From: an uncultured Lachnospiraceae bacterium | Lineage (GTDB): Bacteria; Bacillota; Clostridia; Lachnospirales; Lachnospiraceae | DNA: 64,000 nucleotides | Assembly: GCA_947566645.1 (NCBI GenBank) | Contig: CANOKL010000010.1 | Coordinates: 1 to 64,000, forward strand | Reading direction: 5' to 3' | Part shown: in pieces, positions 24,582 to 33,046 of the stretch | Numbering within the stretch: the first letter of the stretch is position 1 | Layout: each line of letters starts with the position of its first letter | Notes under the pieces: generated by a model | Told to the model about the DNA's origin: nothing | The model's input: only the letters and a program-made list of their open reading frames with translations | Databases searched by the model: none | Program-made: the position numbers and the translations under genes

Positions 24582-26117
24582 CTATTCTCCTTTGCTTGAT
24601 TTCAGAATACAGGACATGATCTTTTCCTGTGAGGCCTCTTTTGCATCCATCTCCCCGGCGATCTTTCCTTCATTCATAATATATATCCGGTCAGACATGC
24701 CCAGCACCTCCGGAAGTTCGGAGGAAATCATGATCACGGATTTTCCGTTTGCTACCAGGTCATTTATAATGCAGTAGATCTCATATTTGGCCCCGACATC
24801 AATTCCCCTTGTGGGCTCATCCAGGATCAGAACATCCGGTCCTGCATACATCCATTTTGCAAGCAGCACCTTCTGCTGGTTCCCGCCGCTTAAGTTTCCC
24901 ACATTCTGTTCTATAGAAGGACATTTTGTTTTCAGCTTCTGTCTATATTCCTCTGCCACTGCCACTTCTTTATCCCGGTCGATTACCCCGTGGCTGCTGA
25001 CATCCTTAAGATTGGCCAGCGTTGTATTGACCCGGATTGGATTGCTTAAAATCAGCCCGTTTCCTTTCCTGTCCTCTGTGACATAGGCAATTTTATGCGC
25101 GATTGCCTCCTTTACTGAGGCAAGCTTCACTTCCTCTCCATCTATAAAGAGCTGGCCGGAAATGTCCCTGCCGTAGCTGCCGCCAAATATGCTCATGGCA
25201 AGCTCCGTGCGCCCGGCCCCCATCAGTCCGGAAATTCCCAGCACCTCTCCCTTCTTTACATACAGGGAAACATGATCGACTACCTTTCTGTCACTGTATA
25301 TCTGGTGATGGACAGTCCAGTCCTTTACCTCCAGGGCAGTGTCCCCGACCTCTGGTTCCCTGGACGGGAAGCGGTTGGTAAGCTCTCTGCCTACCATTCC
25401 CTGTATAATCCGGTCCTCGGTAAAAGCATCCTTTTTCTTATCTAATGTCTCGATCGTGGAACCGTCGCGGATTACGGTTATCTTATCTGCCACATATGCT
25501 ACCTCATTCAGCTTATGTGTAATGATGATCATGGTCATCCCCTGCTTCTTGAATTCCAGCATAAGGTCAAGAAGTGCCTGGGAGTCTGATTCGTTCAGGG
25601 ATGAGGTGGGCTCATCCAGAATGAGAAGCTTCGCATTTTTGGCAAGCGCCTTGGCGATTTCCACAAGCTGCTGTTTCCCCACCCCGATATCCTTAATCAG
25701 TGTACGTGAAGATTCCATCAGTCCTACCTTTCTCAGATATTTGTCTGATTCGCCGTAGGTCTTGTCCCAGTCGATGGCCATGGGGCTTCCCTGTTCATTT
25801 CCAAGATACATGTTTTCGCCGATTGTCATCTCGGGAACGAGCGCCAGCTCCTGATGGATAATGACAATGCCTTTCTCCTCGCTGTCTTTAATCTTTGAGA
25901 ATTTGCATATCTCGCCGTTATAGATAATATCCCCCTCATATGTCCCGTAGCAGTAAACGCCGCTTAATACGTTCATCAGCGTGGATTTGCCCGCGCCGTT
26001 TTCGCCTACCAGTGCGTGGATTTCTCCTTCCTCCACCTGCAGGTTCACATGATCTAATGCCTTTACTCCCGGAAAGGTCTTGATGATATCCTTCATCTCT
26101 AATAATATCTTAGCCAA
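24582..26117 (-). CDS. Sugar ABC ATPase with two ATP-binding cassettes, GguA/MmsA-like
   Basis: 511 residues from a TTG start at 26117 ([16 protein letters not shown]), chosen because GGAGGG sits 7 bases upstream; a longer reading from 26156 has no ribosome site. Cassette 1 has GENGAGKST and ILDEPTSSL. Cassette 2 has GLMGAGRTE, the signature LSGGNQQK and [12 protein letters not shown]. The altered Walker A of the second half is normal for RbsA/XylG/GguA proteins. The upstream intergenic hairpin at 26238-26280 separates it from the binding-protein gene. Confidence 0.95.
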   Translation of the reverse strand: MAKILLEMKDIIKTFPGVKALDHVNLQVEEGEIHALVGENGAGKSTLMNVLSGVYCYGTYEGDIIYNGEICKFSKIKDSEEKGIVIIHQELALVPEMTIGENMYLGNEQGSPMAIDWDKTYGESDKYLRKVGLMESSRTLIKDIGVGKQQLVEIAKALAKNAKLLILDEPTSSLNESDSQALLDLMLEFKKQGMTMIIITHKLNEVAYVADKITVIRDGSTIETLDKKKDAFTEDRIIQGMVGRELTNRFPSREPEVGDTALEVKDWTVHHQIYSDRKVVDHVSLYVKKGEVLGISGLMGAGRTELAMSIFGGSYGRDISGQLFIDGEEVKLASVKEAIAHKIAYVTEDRKGNGLILSNPIRVNTTLANLKDVSSHGVIDRDKEVAVAEEYRQKLKTKCPSIEQNVGNLSGGNQQKVLLAKWMYAGPDVLILDEPTRGIDVGAKYEIYCIINDLVANGKSVIMISSELPEVLGMSDRIYIMNEGKIAGEMDAKEASQEKIMSCILKSSKGE

Positions 26118-26156
26118 TAAAAACCCTCCTTTATTGGTAACTCTGTATTCTTGCAC

Positions 26157-26322
26157 AGTTCCTTACGGAATGCGCAGCCTGTGCATTCCCGGCCCGTGAA
26201 TAGCAACCCTCTATTCCCATGTATTTCCGCATACATGACAGTTCAGACAAGCTGTACACACGCAAACCTGTCTGAACTGTTACCGTTACTGATCTGCTCC
26301 ATTCGCAGCAGATCCCTGTCTG
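26157..26322 (-). repeat. Intercistronic hairpins between binding protein and ATPase
   Basis: ACAGTTCAGACA (26238-26249) pairs with TGTCTGAACTGT (26269-26280) around a 19-base loop, close to the binding-protein 3' end. A second hairpin near 26165-26195 (GGAATGCGCAG / GTGCATTCC after CTTACGG) belongs to the family of copy A. Such hairpins often protect the mRNA of the abundant binding protein. Confidence 0.65.
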
Positions 26323-27438
26323 TTATTGCAGATCTGACTCTGTGTAATATCCTGAATCAATCAGCATTTCCTTATAATTGTCAATGGTCACAACAACCGG
26401 AGTGCAGAGATAGGAAGGAATGACGCCTGTTCCGTTATCGTATGATTCGTTGTCATTGGTCTCTGCCTCTTTCCCGCTCATGATGGCGTCCACCATCTTA
26501 ACTGTCTGCTCTGCAAGGCCTCTGGTGTCCTTGAAAATGGACATGGACTGTTTTCCGGCAACCAGATTTTTCACATTAGGTTTATCGCAGTCCTGACCTG
26601 TGATGATTGGCCATTTTCCCGAATAATTTGCCATCAGGGAGTTCTCTACGCCAAGGGCTGTGGAATCGTTGGAGCAGAGTACGACGTCAAGGTCTTTGTC
26701 TGTATAATTAGAAGCAAGGATTGCGTCCATTCTGGACTGTGCTTTTTCTGTTGACCATCCTTCTGTAGCTGTCTCTTCCTTTGTCTTCTGACCGGACTGG
26801 ACAACCAGCTTTCCACTGTCTATGTACTCCTGAAGAACATCCATTGCACCGCCGAAGAAGAAATTCACGTTGTTGTCATCCGGGCTTCCTGTGAAGATCT
26901 CAAAATTGAAAGGACCCGCCGCATTCTTAAGGTCAAGTGCCTCTACAATATATTCTCCCTGCTTCTGCCCGACCGTATAGTTATCAAATGTCGCATAATA
27001 AGAGATTGCCGTAGAATTCTTGATCAGGCGGTCATAGGAGATGACGGAAACGCCTTCCTCTTCTGCTGCCTTAAGCGGGGTTCCCAGGGAATCACCGTCA
27101 ATCGGAGCAATTACCAGTGCGTCACAGCCTCCTGAAATCATATTTTCGATCTGGGATACCTGTGTCTGTACGTCGTCGCTCGCATACTGGAGGTCTACTT
27201 CATACCCTGCCTCTTCCAGCTGCTTCTTCATGTTTTCCCCGTCCTGGTTCCACCGCTGCAGATCCTTGGTCGGCATTGCCACCCCGATCTTTCCTGTCCC
27301 TGCTTCTGTCTCCTTCTTTGTCTCACTGCCGCCGGATGAGTTGGATGATGCATTCTCACCGCTTGTACATGCTGCAAGGGAAAGCATCATAACTGCTGAT
27401 AAGCCGATGGCTGCTAATTTTCTGACTCTGTTTTTCAT
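26323..27438 (-). CDS. ChvE-like multiple-sugar-binding lipoprotein
   Basis: 371 residues. The signal peptide ends in lipobox LSLAAC (Cys 24), then comes a Ser/Gly/Thr/Glu linker and a type-I periplasmic-binding fold (IGVAMPTKDLQRWNQDG to NYKEMLIDSGYYTESDL). The RWNQDG, VISYDRLI and GQDCDKPN segments match the ChvE/XylF ligand pocket, so aldoses such as xylose, arabinose, glucose or galactose are plausible. GGAGGAC precedes the ATG. Its leader is partly duplicated at 16058-16209. Confidence 0.92.
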   Translation of the reverse strand: MKNRVRKLAAIGLSAVMMLSLAACTSGENASSNSSGGSETKKETEAGTGKIGVAMPTKDLQRWNQDGENMKKQLEEAGYEVDLQYASDDVQTQVSQIENMISGGCDALVIAPIDGDSLGTPLKAAEEEGVSVISYDRLIKNSTAISYYATFDNYTVGQKQGEYIVEALDLKNAAGPFNFEIFTGSPDDNNVNFFFGGAMDVLQEYIDSGKLVVQSGQKTKEETATEGWSTEKAQSRMDAILASNYTDKDLDVVLCSNDSTALGVENSLMANYSGKWPIITGQDCDKPNVKNLVAGKQSMSIFKDTRGLAEQTVKMVDAIMSGKEAETNDNESYDNGTGVIPSYLCTPVVVTIDNYKEMLIDSGYYTESDLQ

Positions 27439-27545
27439 AGTCTTTGTCCTCCATATTCTTTGTTTTTTGTTGATTATACTTTAACAGGCTTCGGACAGGA
27501 CATACTTGTAAATTCCCGTATTTTTTTATCTACTGGTTTTTCCAC

Positions 27546-27581
27546 AAAAAGAGGCAGCACATATTTGTGCTGCCTCTTTTT
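27546..27581. terminator. Intrinsic terminator between sensor operon and sugar importer
   Basis: The same 16-bp stem as at 16170-16205 (AGAGGCAGCACA core) with A and T tracts on both sides. On the minus strand it closes the sensing operon, so the importer has its own promoter between 27545 and 27460. Confidence 0.9.
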
Positions 27582-27674
27582 GTATCAGTGCTATCGCAAT
27601 GAAAAACGCGACAGCATACACACCGTTATGCTGTGCGGCAGATTTATCTGGCGCTCAGTATAGTTATCTGTTGA

Positions 27675-28739
27675 TTAGTGCTGCCCCGCCACATTCATAT
27701 AAACTTCCTCCCGCAGGTGGAACCCGGAGTCTATCACAATCTCGTCCATATTTTCCTTCGTCACAGCTATAGGCTCCAGCCCCCAGTAGGGAACCTCCCA
27801 GCCGTCTGATGTCTTGATGACGTCTGATCTTCCAATATCGGTTCCTACAACCTTTTCTCCTTTTGCAAATTTTACCGCACATTCCGCTGCTGTTTTTGCA
27901 AGCTGCTCAATGGGCTTATAGACTGTCATAAGCTGTGTTCCCTCCACAATTCTCTGACATGCCTCTACGTCCGCATCCTGACCCACAACCAGTACCTGGC
28001 CCGCCATCTTCCGCTCGCTCAGCGCCCTGACTGCATAACCGGCAAGTCCGTCATTTCCGCACATAATTGCATCAATGTGCTCCACATTCTGGACTGCTTC
28101 TGTTGCCGCCTGGAACCCCTGCTCGGGAGCCCAGGATTCTACGCATGATTTACTGACTACCTCAAGGCTGCTCCCTTTGATCCCTTTCTCGAATCCCCTC
28201 ACAACCTCGGCGGAGTTACTGTCCATCTCCGGTCCGCAGATCATTACCACATTTCCCCCGTCAGGAAGGTACTTTAGCAGCATCCGCGACATCTCCTCTC
28301 CGACTCTCGCACTGTCCACTGTAATATAGAGGTCTGTTACCGTCTTCTGTACCAGGCGGTCATAGGAAATCACATCTATTCCTTTATTTCTCGCCTGCTC
28401 TACAAGATCACCGAGGGAAAAACAGTCTACCGCAATAATGACGATCACGTCAATATCATCCTCAATAAACCTCCTAACCTGTTCCCGCTGCTTGGAAATA
28501 TCACCGTTGGCATTCTGGATATCCACCGATGCCCCAAGCTTCTGCGCTGTTGATACGAAGATATCCCTGTCCCTTGTCCATCTTTCCAATACAAATGTAT
28601 CGAAGGAAAATCCAATCTTTAGTTCTTTGTCCCTCTGCTTCTCTGCGATGCTGTGCGTCCCTTCCCCGGAAGAACAGCCTGCAAGAAGCCCTGCCATCAG
28701 CAGCACACACAGACCTGCCCTGAACCTACCTGTTTTCAT
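27675..28739 (-). CDS. Second ChvE/XylF-like sugar-binding lipoprotein in the sensing operon
   Basis: 354 residues from ATG 28739 (MKTGRFRAGLCVLLMAGLLA, lipobox LLAGC). A type-I binding fold follows: IGFSFDTFVLERWTRDRD, VISYDRLVQK, GQDADVEACQR. It is clearly related to the ChvE-like protein next door but is encoded at the end of the kinase/regulator operon, overlapping the regulator gene by 14 bp. This suggests a ligand-presenting or sensing role rather than bulk uptake. The 55 extra upstream codons of the open frame are in another gene and have no ribosome site. Confidence 0.85.
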   Translation of the reverse strand: MKTGRFRAGLCVLLMAGLLAGCSSGEGTHSIAEKQRDKELKIGFSFDTFVLERWTRDRDIFVSTAQKLGASVDIQNANGDISKQREQVRRFIEDDIDVIVIIAVDCFSLGDLVEQARNKGIDVISYDRLVQKTVTDLYITVDSARVGEEMSRMLLKYLPDGGNVVMICGPEMDSNSAEVVRGFEKGIKGSSLEVVSKSCVESWAPEQGFQAATEAVQNVEHIDAIMCGNDGLAGYAVRALSERKMAGQVLVVGQDADVEACQRIVEGTQLMTVYKPIEQLAKTAAECAVKFAKGEKVVGTDIGRSDVIKTSDGWEVPYWGLEPIAVTKENMDEIVIDSGFHLREEVYMNVAGQH

Positions 28740-30348
28740 CTTCCATATCCTTCCTGTCCAGACTTTCTCTGTACTCTGTGGGAGTAACCCCTGTCCATTT
28801 TTTAAATATCCGGCTGAAATAATTAGGATCCCCGTAGCCTGACCCGGCGCATATTTCCTTAATGCTCTTCTCCCGGTCTGCAAGGCTCTCCTTTGCATAC
28901 TCAATGCGCAGCCCCGTCAGGTAATCAATATAGCTGCTTCCCTGCGTCTCTTTGAAGAGTCTGCTGAGATAATAGGGACTGATCCCGATCTCCCTGGCGG
29001 TCTTTTCAAGAGACACGTTTTCCTGGAATCTGGCTTTTATATACTGCTTTGCTTTTTCTACCACGTCATTGGACCTCTCCTGCTGCTTCATCCCAATGTG
29101 TCTTGCCGCTTCCCCGATTTTCTTCAGGAACCACCCCTGCAGCTCCTCATAGGTCTGAAACGCCATCAGCATTTCAAGATATCCTTCCCGCGAATTGAAG
29201 CAGTACTCCCTGTTACTGTTCAGATAGGCGATATGCTCTGCCCACAGAACAAATTCCATCGCCTTCAGCCGCACATTATAGGTTAATTCTGTGTTTCTTG
29301 TTTTCATCCAGATAAAAAACTCATTTCCGAGCCTTTTTGCCTCTGCCTCATTCCCTTTCTCCACTACATGGAACAGCTCTTTTTCCAGCTCTGCAGGGTA
29401 GCTTTCTTCACATACGCCGTTCTCCGGCATATCCTTAATGTGAACCACCCGTCCGATTCCCTGCCGTACGGCCTCAATGGCTGACCGGTAGGATTCCCCG
29501 ATTGTCTCCCACGGTTCCACCTGGCCGATTCCGGCTTTGAATGCAAGCCCGGTCTGCCTCTCCAGCCTTCTCAACATGCTTCTGATCTGGTCAATCTTCT
29601 GAATCCTCTCTTCGTACTGCTCTTTTCCCTGCATAGCCGGTACAATAATGACAATCTTGTTGACCATCAGCGCGCCTGTGATCCCTCCGGTCGTCTCCTT
29701 TACTATCTCGCTGAAATACCTGTAATGCTTCTGAAGCTTAATCCCTGCGCCCACTGTATTTGTCAGCTTCCCCTTCCTTAATTCATCCCCGCATTCAATC
29801 ACGATGGCATACCCATAGCTTTCCTCAATACTGAGCAGACTCCGGTATGCCTCCCCGGCATCCCCTGAGCCGTCATCCAGCAAAACACTGTACACATAGC
29901 CCTGTTCAATCATGGGTGACACGGTCTCTAATTTTTCTTTTACCTGAAGCTCTTTATGCTTCTTTTCCCGGCGGATGGCAATGGTCTTCATAGCGCGCCT
30001 TAAGGTATCGGTCAGCGTATCTCTGTTGATCGGCTTCGTGAGATAGGACATGACACCTATGTCGATAGATTTCTGTGAATACTCAAACTTATCATACGCA
30101 GTCAGTACGATAAATATAATATTTTTCTTCTCTTTCTGAATCTCCTGCATTGCCTCAATCCCGGTGATCCCCGGCATCTGTATATCCATCAGTATGATAT
30201 CCGGGCCAAAGGTCTCCGCAAGCTCAATGGCCATGCGTCCGTTTTTTGCCGCTTCAACCTCACACTCCTCCCCGAAGCTTTTGTCAATCATATACCGCAG
30301 GGATTCACGGACAATTCCTTCATCATCACATATCAGTATTCTGATCAT
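28726..30348 (-). CDS. AraC-type response regulator (YesN-like)
   Basis: 540 residues from ATG 30348 with AAAGGAGAC in front, overlapping the kinase gene by 23 bp. The receiver has D8/D9, phospho-acceptor D55 (IILMDIQMPG) and K at TKPI. A long middle region of about 300 residues follows, then a two-helix-turn-helix AraC end (ISPYYLSRLFKETQGSSY; GYGDPNYFSRIFKKWTG). It is expected to activate sugar uptake genes, most simply the adjacent ChvE-like operon and perhaps the GH43 gene. Confidence 0.93.
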   Translation of the reverse strand: MIRILICDDEGIVRESLRYMIDKSFGEECEVEAAKNGRMAIELAETFGPDIILMDIQMPGITGIEAMQEIQKEKKNIIFIVLTAYDKFEYSQKSIDIGVMSYLTKPINRDTLTDTLRRAMKTIAIRREKKHKELQVKEKLETVSPMIEQGYVYSVLLDDGSGDAGEAYRSLLSIEESYGYAIVIECGDELRKGKLTNTVGAGIKLQKHYRYFSEIVKETTGGITGALMVNKIVIIVPAMQGKEQYEERIQKIDQIRSMLRRLERQTGLAFKAGIGQVEPWETIGESYRSAIEAVRQGIGRVVHIKDMPENGVCEESYPAELEKELFHVVEKGNEAEAKRLGNEFFIWMKTRNTELTYNVRLKAMEFVLWAEHIAYLNSNREYCFNSREGYLEMLMAFQTYEELQGWFLKKIGEAARHIGMKQQERSNDVVEKAKQYIKARFQENVSLEKTAREIGISPYYLSRLFKETQGSSYIDYLTGLRIEYAKESLADREKSIKEICAGSGYGDPNYFSRIFKKWTGVTPTEYRESLDRKDMEDENR

Positions 30349-31825
30349 CGGCGTCTCCTTTCTCTCTCGTAATATACAGGATGATTTCCGTACCTCCTGT
30401 TTCCCTTCTGCGGATGTCCAGTACATGTTCTCTGTCATAGTACCGCCTCAGCCTGCTGATTACATTATCCATCCCGATTCCTGTAGATATGGATCCTTCC
30501 CCGTGGGCACGCTCTCCTCTCATAATCCGCTCTGCCGTCTCCGGCTCTATCCCGGTTCCGTTGTCCTGAATCCGGATATTTACCAGATCCCCTTCTCCGT
30601 AGATGGACAGACGTATCTCCCCTTCTCCTTCCATTCCGCTTATACCATGTTTTACAGAATTCTCAATAATCGGCTGCAGAATCATGCCCGGCATCCTTAC
30701 ATCCCACAGTCTTTCATCAATCTGTTTATAATAATGGATCTCTCCTGAAAACCGGACGTTCATGATATAGATATAATGGTCGATCAGCTCTGTCTCCTCC
30801 CTGAGTGTGGTGGATTCCTCCATCTTGCGGACATTGTAACGGAAGAAATCTGCCAGATTCTCAATGTACAGACAGGCCCTCTCCGCCCCCTCCATCATGG
30901 CAAGCTGTGCTCCTGCATTCAGGCTGTTAAATAGAAAGTGGGGATCAATCTGTGCCTGAAGATACTTAAGCTGCGCTTCCTTTAAGTCATTTTTCATGAT
31001 CAGCTCATTTTCGATCAGCTGGCTCTCCCGCTCATAATTTTCCTTCGTCTCCTGGATATAACGCCGGATGCTTTCCATCATCTTATTGCATGCCTTCGCC
31101 ACGGTTGTAATCTCATCATTGGTCTCTACCACCGGGAAATCAACCGCCATATCCCCTCTTGCAATCAGATTTGCCACGTCTGCAAGCTCCGCAAGGGGTC
31201 TGGTAAAGCTTCTGATCTTTACGGCAATCCACATCAGCGCGCCTGCCATAACTGCAAGGAGCAGGAGGAAGCTTAATGTTGTTGCCTGATCCAGGATATT
31301 ACGCAGCCTGAGATAATTCCTTGAATTCTCCTGAAATACGGTGTTGTTCAGACTGTTGATACTATCCTGGAGATACCGGCTGATCTTCTGTGAGCAGGCA
31401 TATCCTTCCTTATAGCCGCTAATGTTCCGTGCACGTTTGTCTTCAATGGTCTCATTAGCCGCTTCAAGATAGCTTTGTGACATATAATATATATTTTTCT
31501 CAGCCAGGAGGCCGGGGCTGTCCGCTGCATTGCGGTTCAGCTGTTCCAGCATATCCCGGTATTCCTGCTCATATGTATAATAATTCTCCAGCTCGTCCGA
31601 GCTCTTCGTCGCCAGATACCGGTACAGGGAGGTTTCCAGTCTGCTTAACGTCTCTGACAGTTCATTCAGCTCGATATTACTGGCGTACACCTGGTCAATC
31701 TGACTTACCGTCCGGTTCTGTACCGTAAGAATCCCCATATTAATAATAAAGATTGCGGCTGCTACTATGGCGAAGATCCGGATTAGCTTCACGCGGATAG
31801 AAGTCTCCTTCTGCATAGCTCCCAT
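30326..31825 (-). CDS. YesM-like sensor histidine kinase
   Basis: 499 residues. Membrane segments at about 14-33 and 184-202 enclose a helical outside domain (four-helix-bundle-like). HAMP is about 203-260, and the His-kinase motif QAQIDPHFLFNSLN has H296. The HATPase part has NSVKHG, DNGTGI and GIGMDNV. The ATG shares its first base with the stop of the anchored binding protein (TAATG), so they are coupled. The helical sensor suits contact with a separate sugar-binding protein. Confidence 0.95.
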   Translation of the reverse strand: MGAMQKETSIRVKLIRIFAIVAAAIFIINMGILTVQNRTVSQIDQVYASNIELNELSETLSRLETSLYRYLATKSSDELENYYTYEQEYRDMLEQLNRNAADSPGLLAEKNIYYMSQSYLEAANETIEDKRARNISGYKEGYACSQKISRYLQDSINSLNNTVFQENSRNYLRLRNILDQATTLSFLLLLAVMAGALMWIAVKIRSFTRPLAELADVANLIARGDMAVDFPVVETNDEITTVAKACNKMMESIRRYIQETKENYERESQLIENELIMKNDLKEAQLKYLQAQIDPHFLFNSLNAGAQLAMMEGAERACLYIENLADFFRYNVRKMEESTTLREETELIDHYIYIMNVRFSGEIHYYKQIDERLWDVRMPGMILQPIIENSVKHGISGMEGEGEIRLSIYGEGDLVNIRIQDNGTGIEPETAERIMRGERAHGEGSISTGIGMDNVISRLRRYYDREHVLDIRRRETGGTEIILYITREKGDADDQNTDM

Positions 31826-32859
31826 TACTCCCCTTCTCTGTACTGTGCCGCATTTTCTGCCGTGATCAGTTCTGCCGGCACAGGCAGGTATTCGCTCACA
31901 TATTCTTTTTCAAAATACTGGCAGAACCCCTCTATGGCTGTTCTTCCCATTTCCTTTGCATCGACAGCAATCGTTGATTTGATGATTCCTTTTTCGATTC
32001 CGTCCAGAATATCTTCGGAATAATAATAGCCAAGGATTGAAACCTCTCCCACCTTATTGTACTCCACCACACTCTGATAGACACTTACCGTATCAATACT
32101 CCCGAGGCAGGCTATAATATCCGGCGTGTTATTTCCAACTATGAGTTCATGGACCGTTTCCTCCGAGTCAAACCGGTCATCTGCGCTTAACACAACCGAA
32201 ACTTCCAGCTTCCCCTTCAGTGGTTCCAGCGCTTCCCGGATTCCGGAATAAATAATATTTGCAGCCGTGCTCTCTTCCTTCAGGTTCATCAGCAGTGTGA
32301 CCTGTATCTTATCCTGCCCGCCGCCTTCCTCCAGTCTGGCTTCTGCCTCCTGTCGGATCTGGGTTCCATACATCTCACCCAGTCCGTAATTATCACAGCT
32401 CACAAATCCGATCCGCTCACTATTTGCCACGTCATTCAAAAGAGTCATGACCGGAATCCCCTGTTTGGACGCTTTTTGAATATATCCTTCCAGGCCTCCC
32501 GGATTTTCCGTCTCGAGCAATATTCCATCCACCTTTGCAAGGATGGCCATCTCCATTAATTCTTCTCTGGAGTAGTCTCTGGAAATGGATTTTCCAAACT
32601 CCTCAACATAAATTCCTTTTTCCTTTCCTGCCTTTCTTGCCTCCTGATAGACCGCATCCCAGAACTGGCCCGAATGGTCATCCGAAATTGCCGCAAGGTG
32701 ATACTGGTATGCCGGCTGTTCTGCGGCCGCTGAGTCTGTCTTGCCGCCTGCATCTGCCTGGCCCAGCACATTCTTAATCCAGACTATACAGGCAAGAACT
32801 GTAAGAAACGCTGCGATAATGAGTAATAGTCCGGTATTTTTTTTATAAAATATCTGCAT
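31825..32859 (-). CDS. Membrane-anchored sugar-binding sensor protein
   Basis: 344 residues. One N-terminal membrane segment (about 9-28; no convincing lipobox cleavage, as LTVLACIVW lacks the usual +1 context) is followed by a type-I binding fold (YHLAAISDDHSGQFWDAVYQ, DGILLETENPGG, IGFVSCDNYGLGE). It is first in an operon with the YesM-like kinase and AraC-type regulator. Comparable three-part systems (for example XylFII with LytS/YesN) detect extracellular sugar through such a protein docking on the kinase. The ligand is unknown. Confidence 0.85.
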   Translation of the reverse strand: MQIFYKKNTGLLLIIAAFLTVLACIVWIKNVLGQADAGGKTDSAAAEQPAYQYHLAAISDDHSGQFWDAVYQEARKAGKEKGIYVEEFGKSISRDYSREELMEMAILAKVDGILLETENPGGLEGYIQKASKQGIPVMTLLNDVANSERIGFVSCDNYGLGEMYGTQIRQEAEARLEEGGGQDKIQVTLLMNLKEESTAANIIYSGIREALEPLKGKLEVSVVLSADDRFDSEETVHELIVGNNTPDIIACLGSIDTVSVYQSVVEYNKVGEVSILGYYYSEDILDGIEKGIIKSTIAVDAKEMGRTAIEGFCQYFEKEYVSEYLPVPAELITAENAAQYREGE

Positions 32860-33046
32860 TTTTATGTCCTCTTATACAAAAATCTGCCTTGATGGCATGA
32901 CCGATTTATTTATATTTATAGATATCTGTAGTATATCATATTACAATGATTTTCAAAAGGTAAAATGCCCCATATGGAAAAGACTGCCACACAGAGGCAG
33001 AGTATGTCTCTCTGTGTGACAGTCCCTGATCCAGCCCAGGCTTATC
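32860..33046. other. Intergenic gap with sensor-operon promoter side
   Basis: A/T-rich sequence upstream of the sensor operon holds its promoter (not resolved), then the GH43 gene's terminator. No gene is seen. Confidence 0.5.
32978..33024 (-). terminator. Terminator of the GH43 gene
   Basis: A 15-bp stem (GACTGTCACACAGAG against CTCTGTGTGGCAGTC, one mismatch) followed by TTTT on the minus strand, 22 bp after the GH43 stop. Confidence 0.8.
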
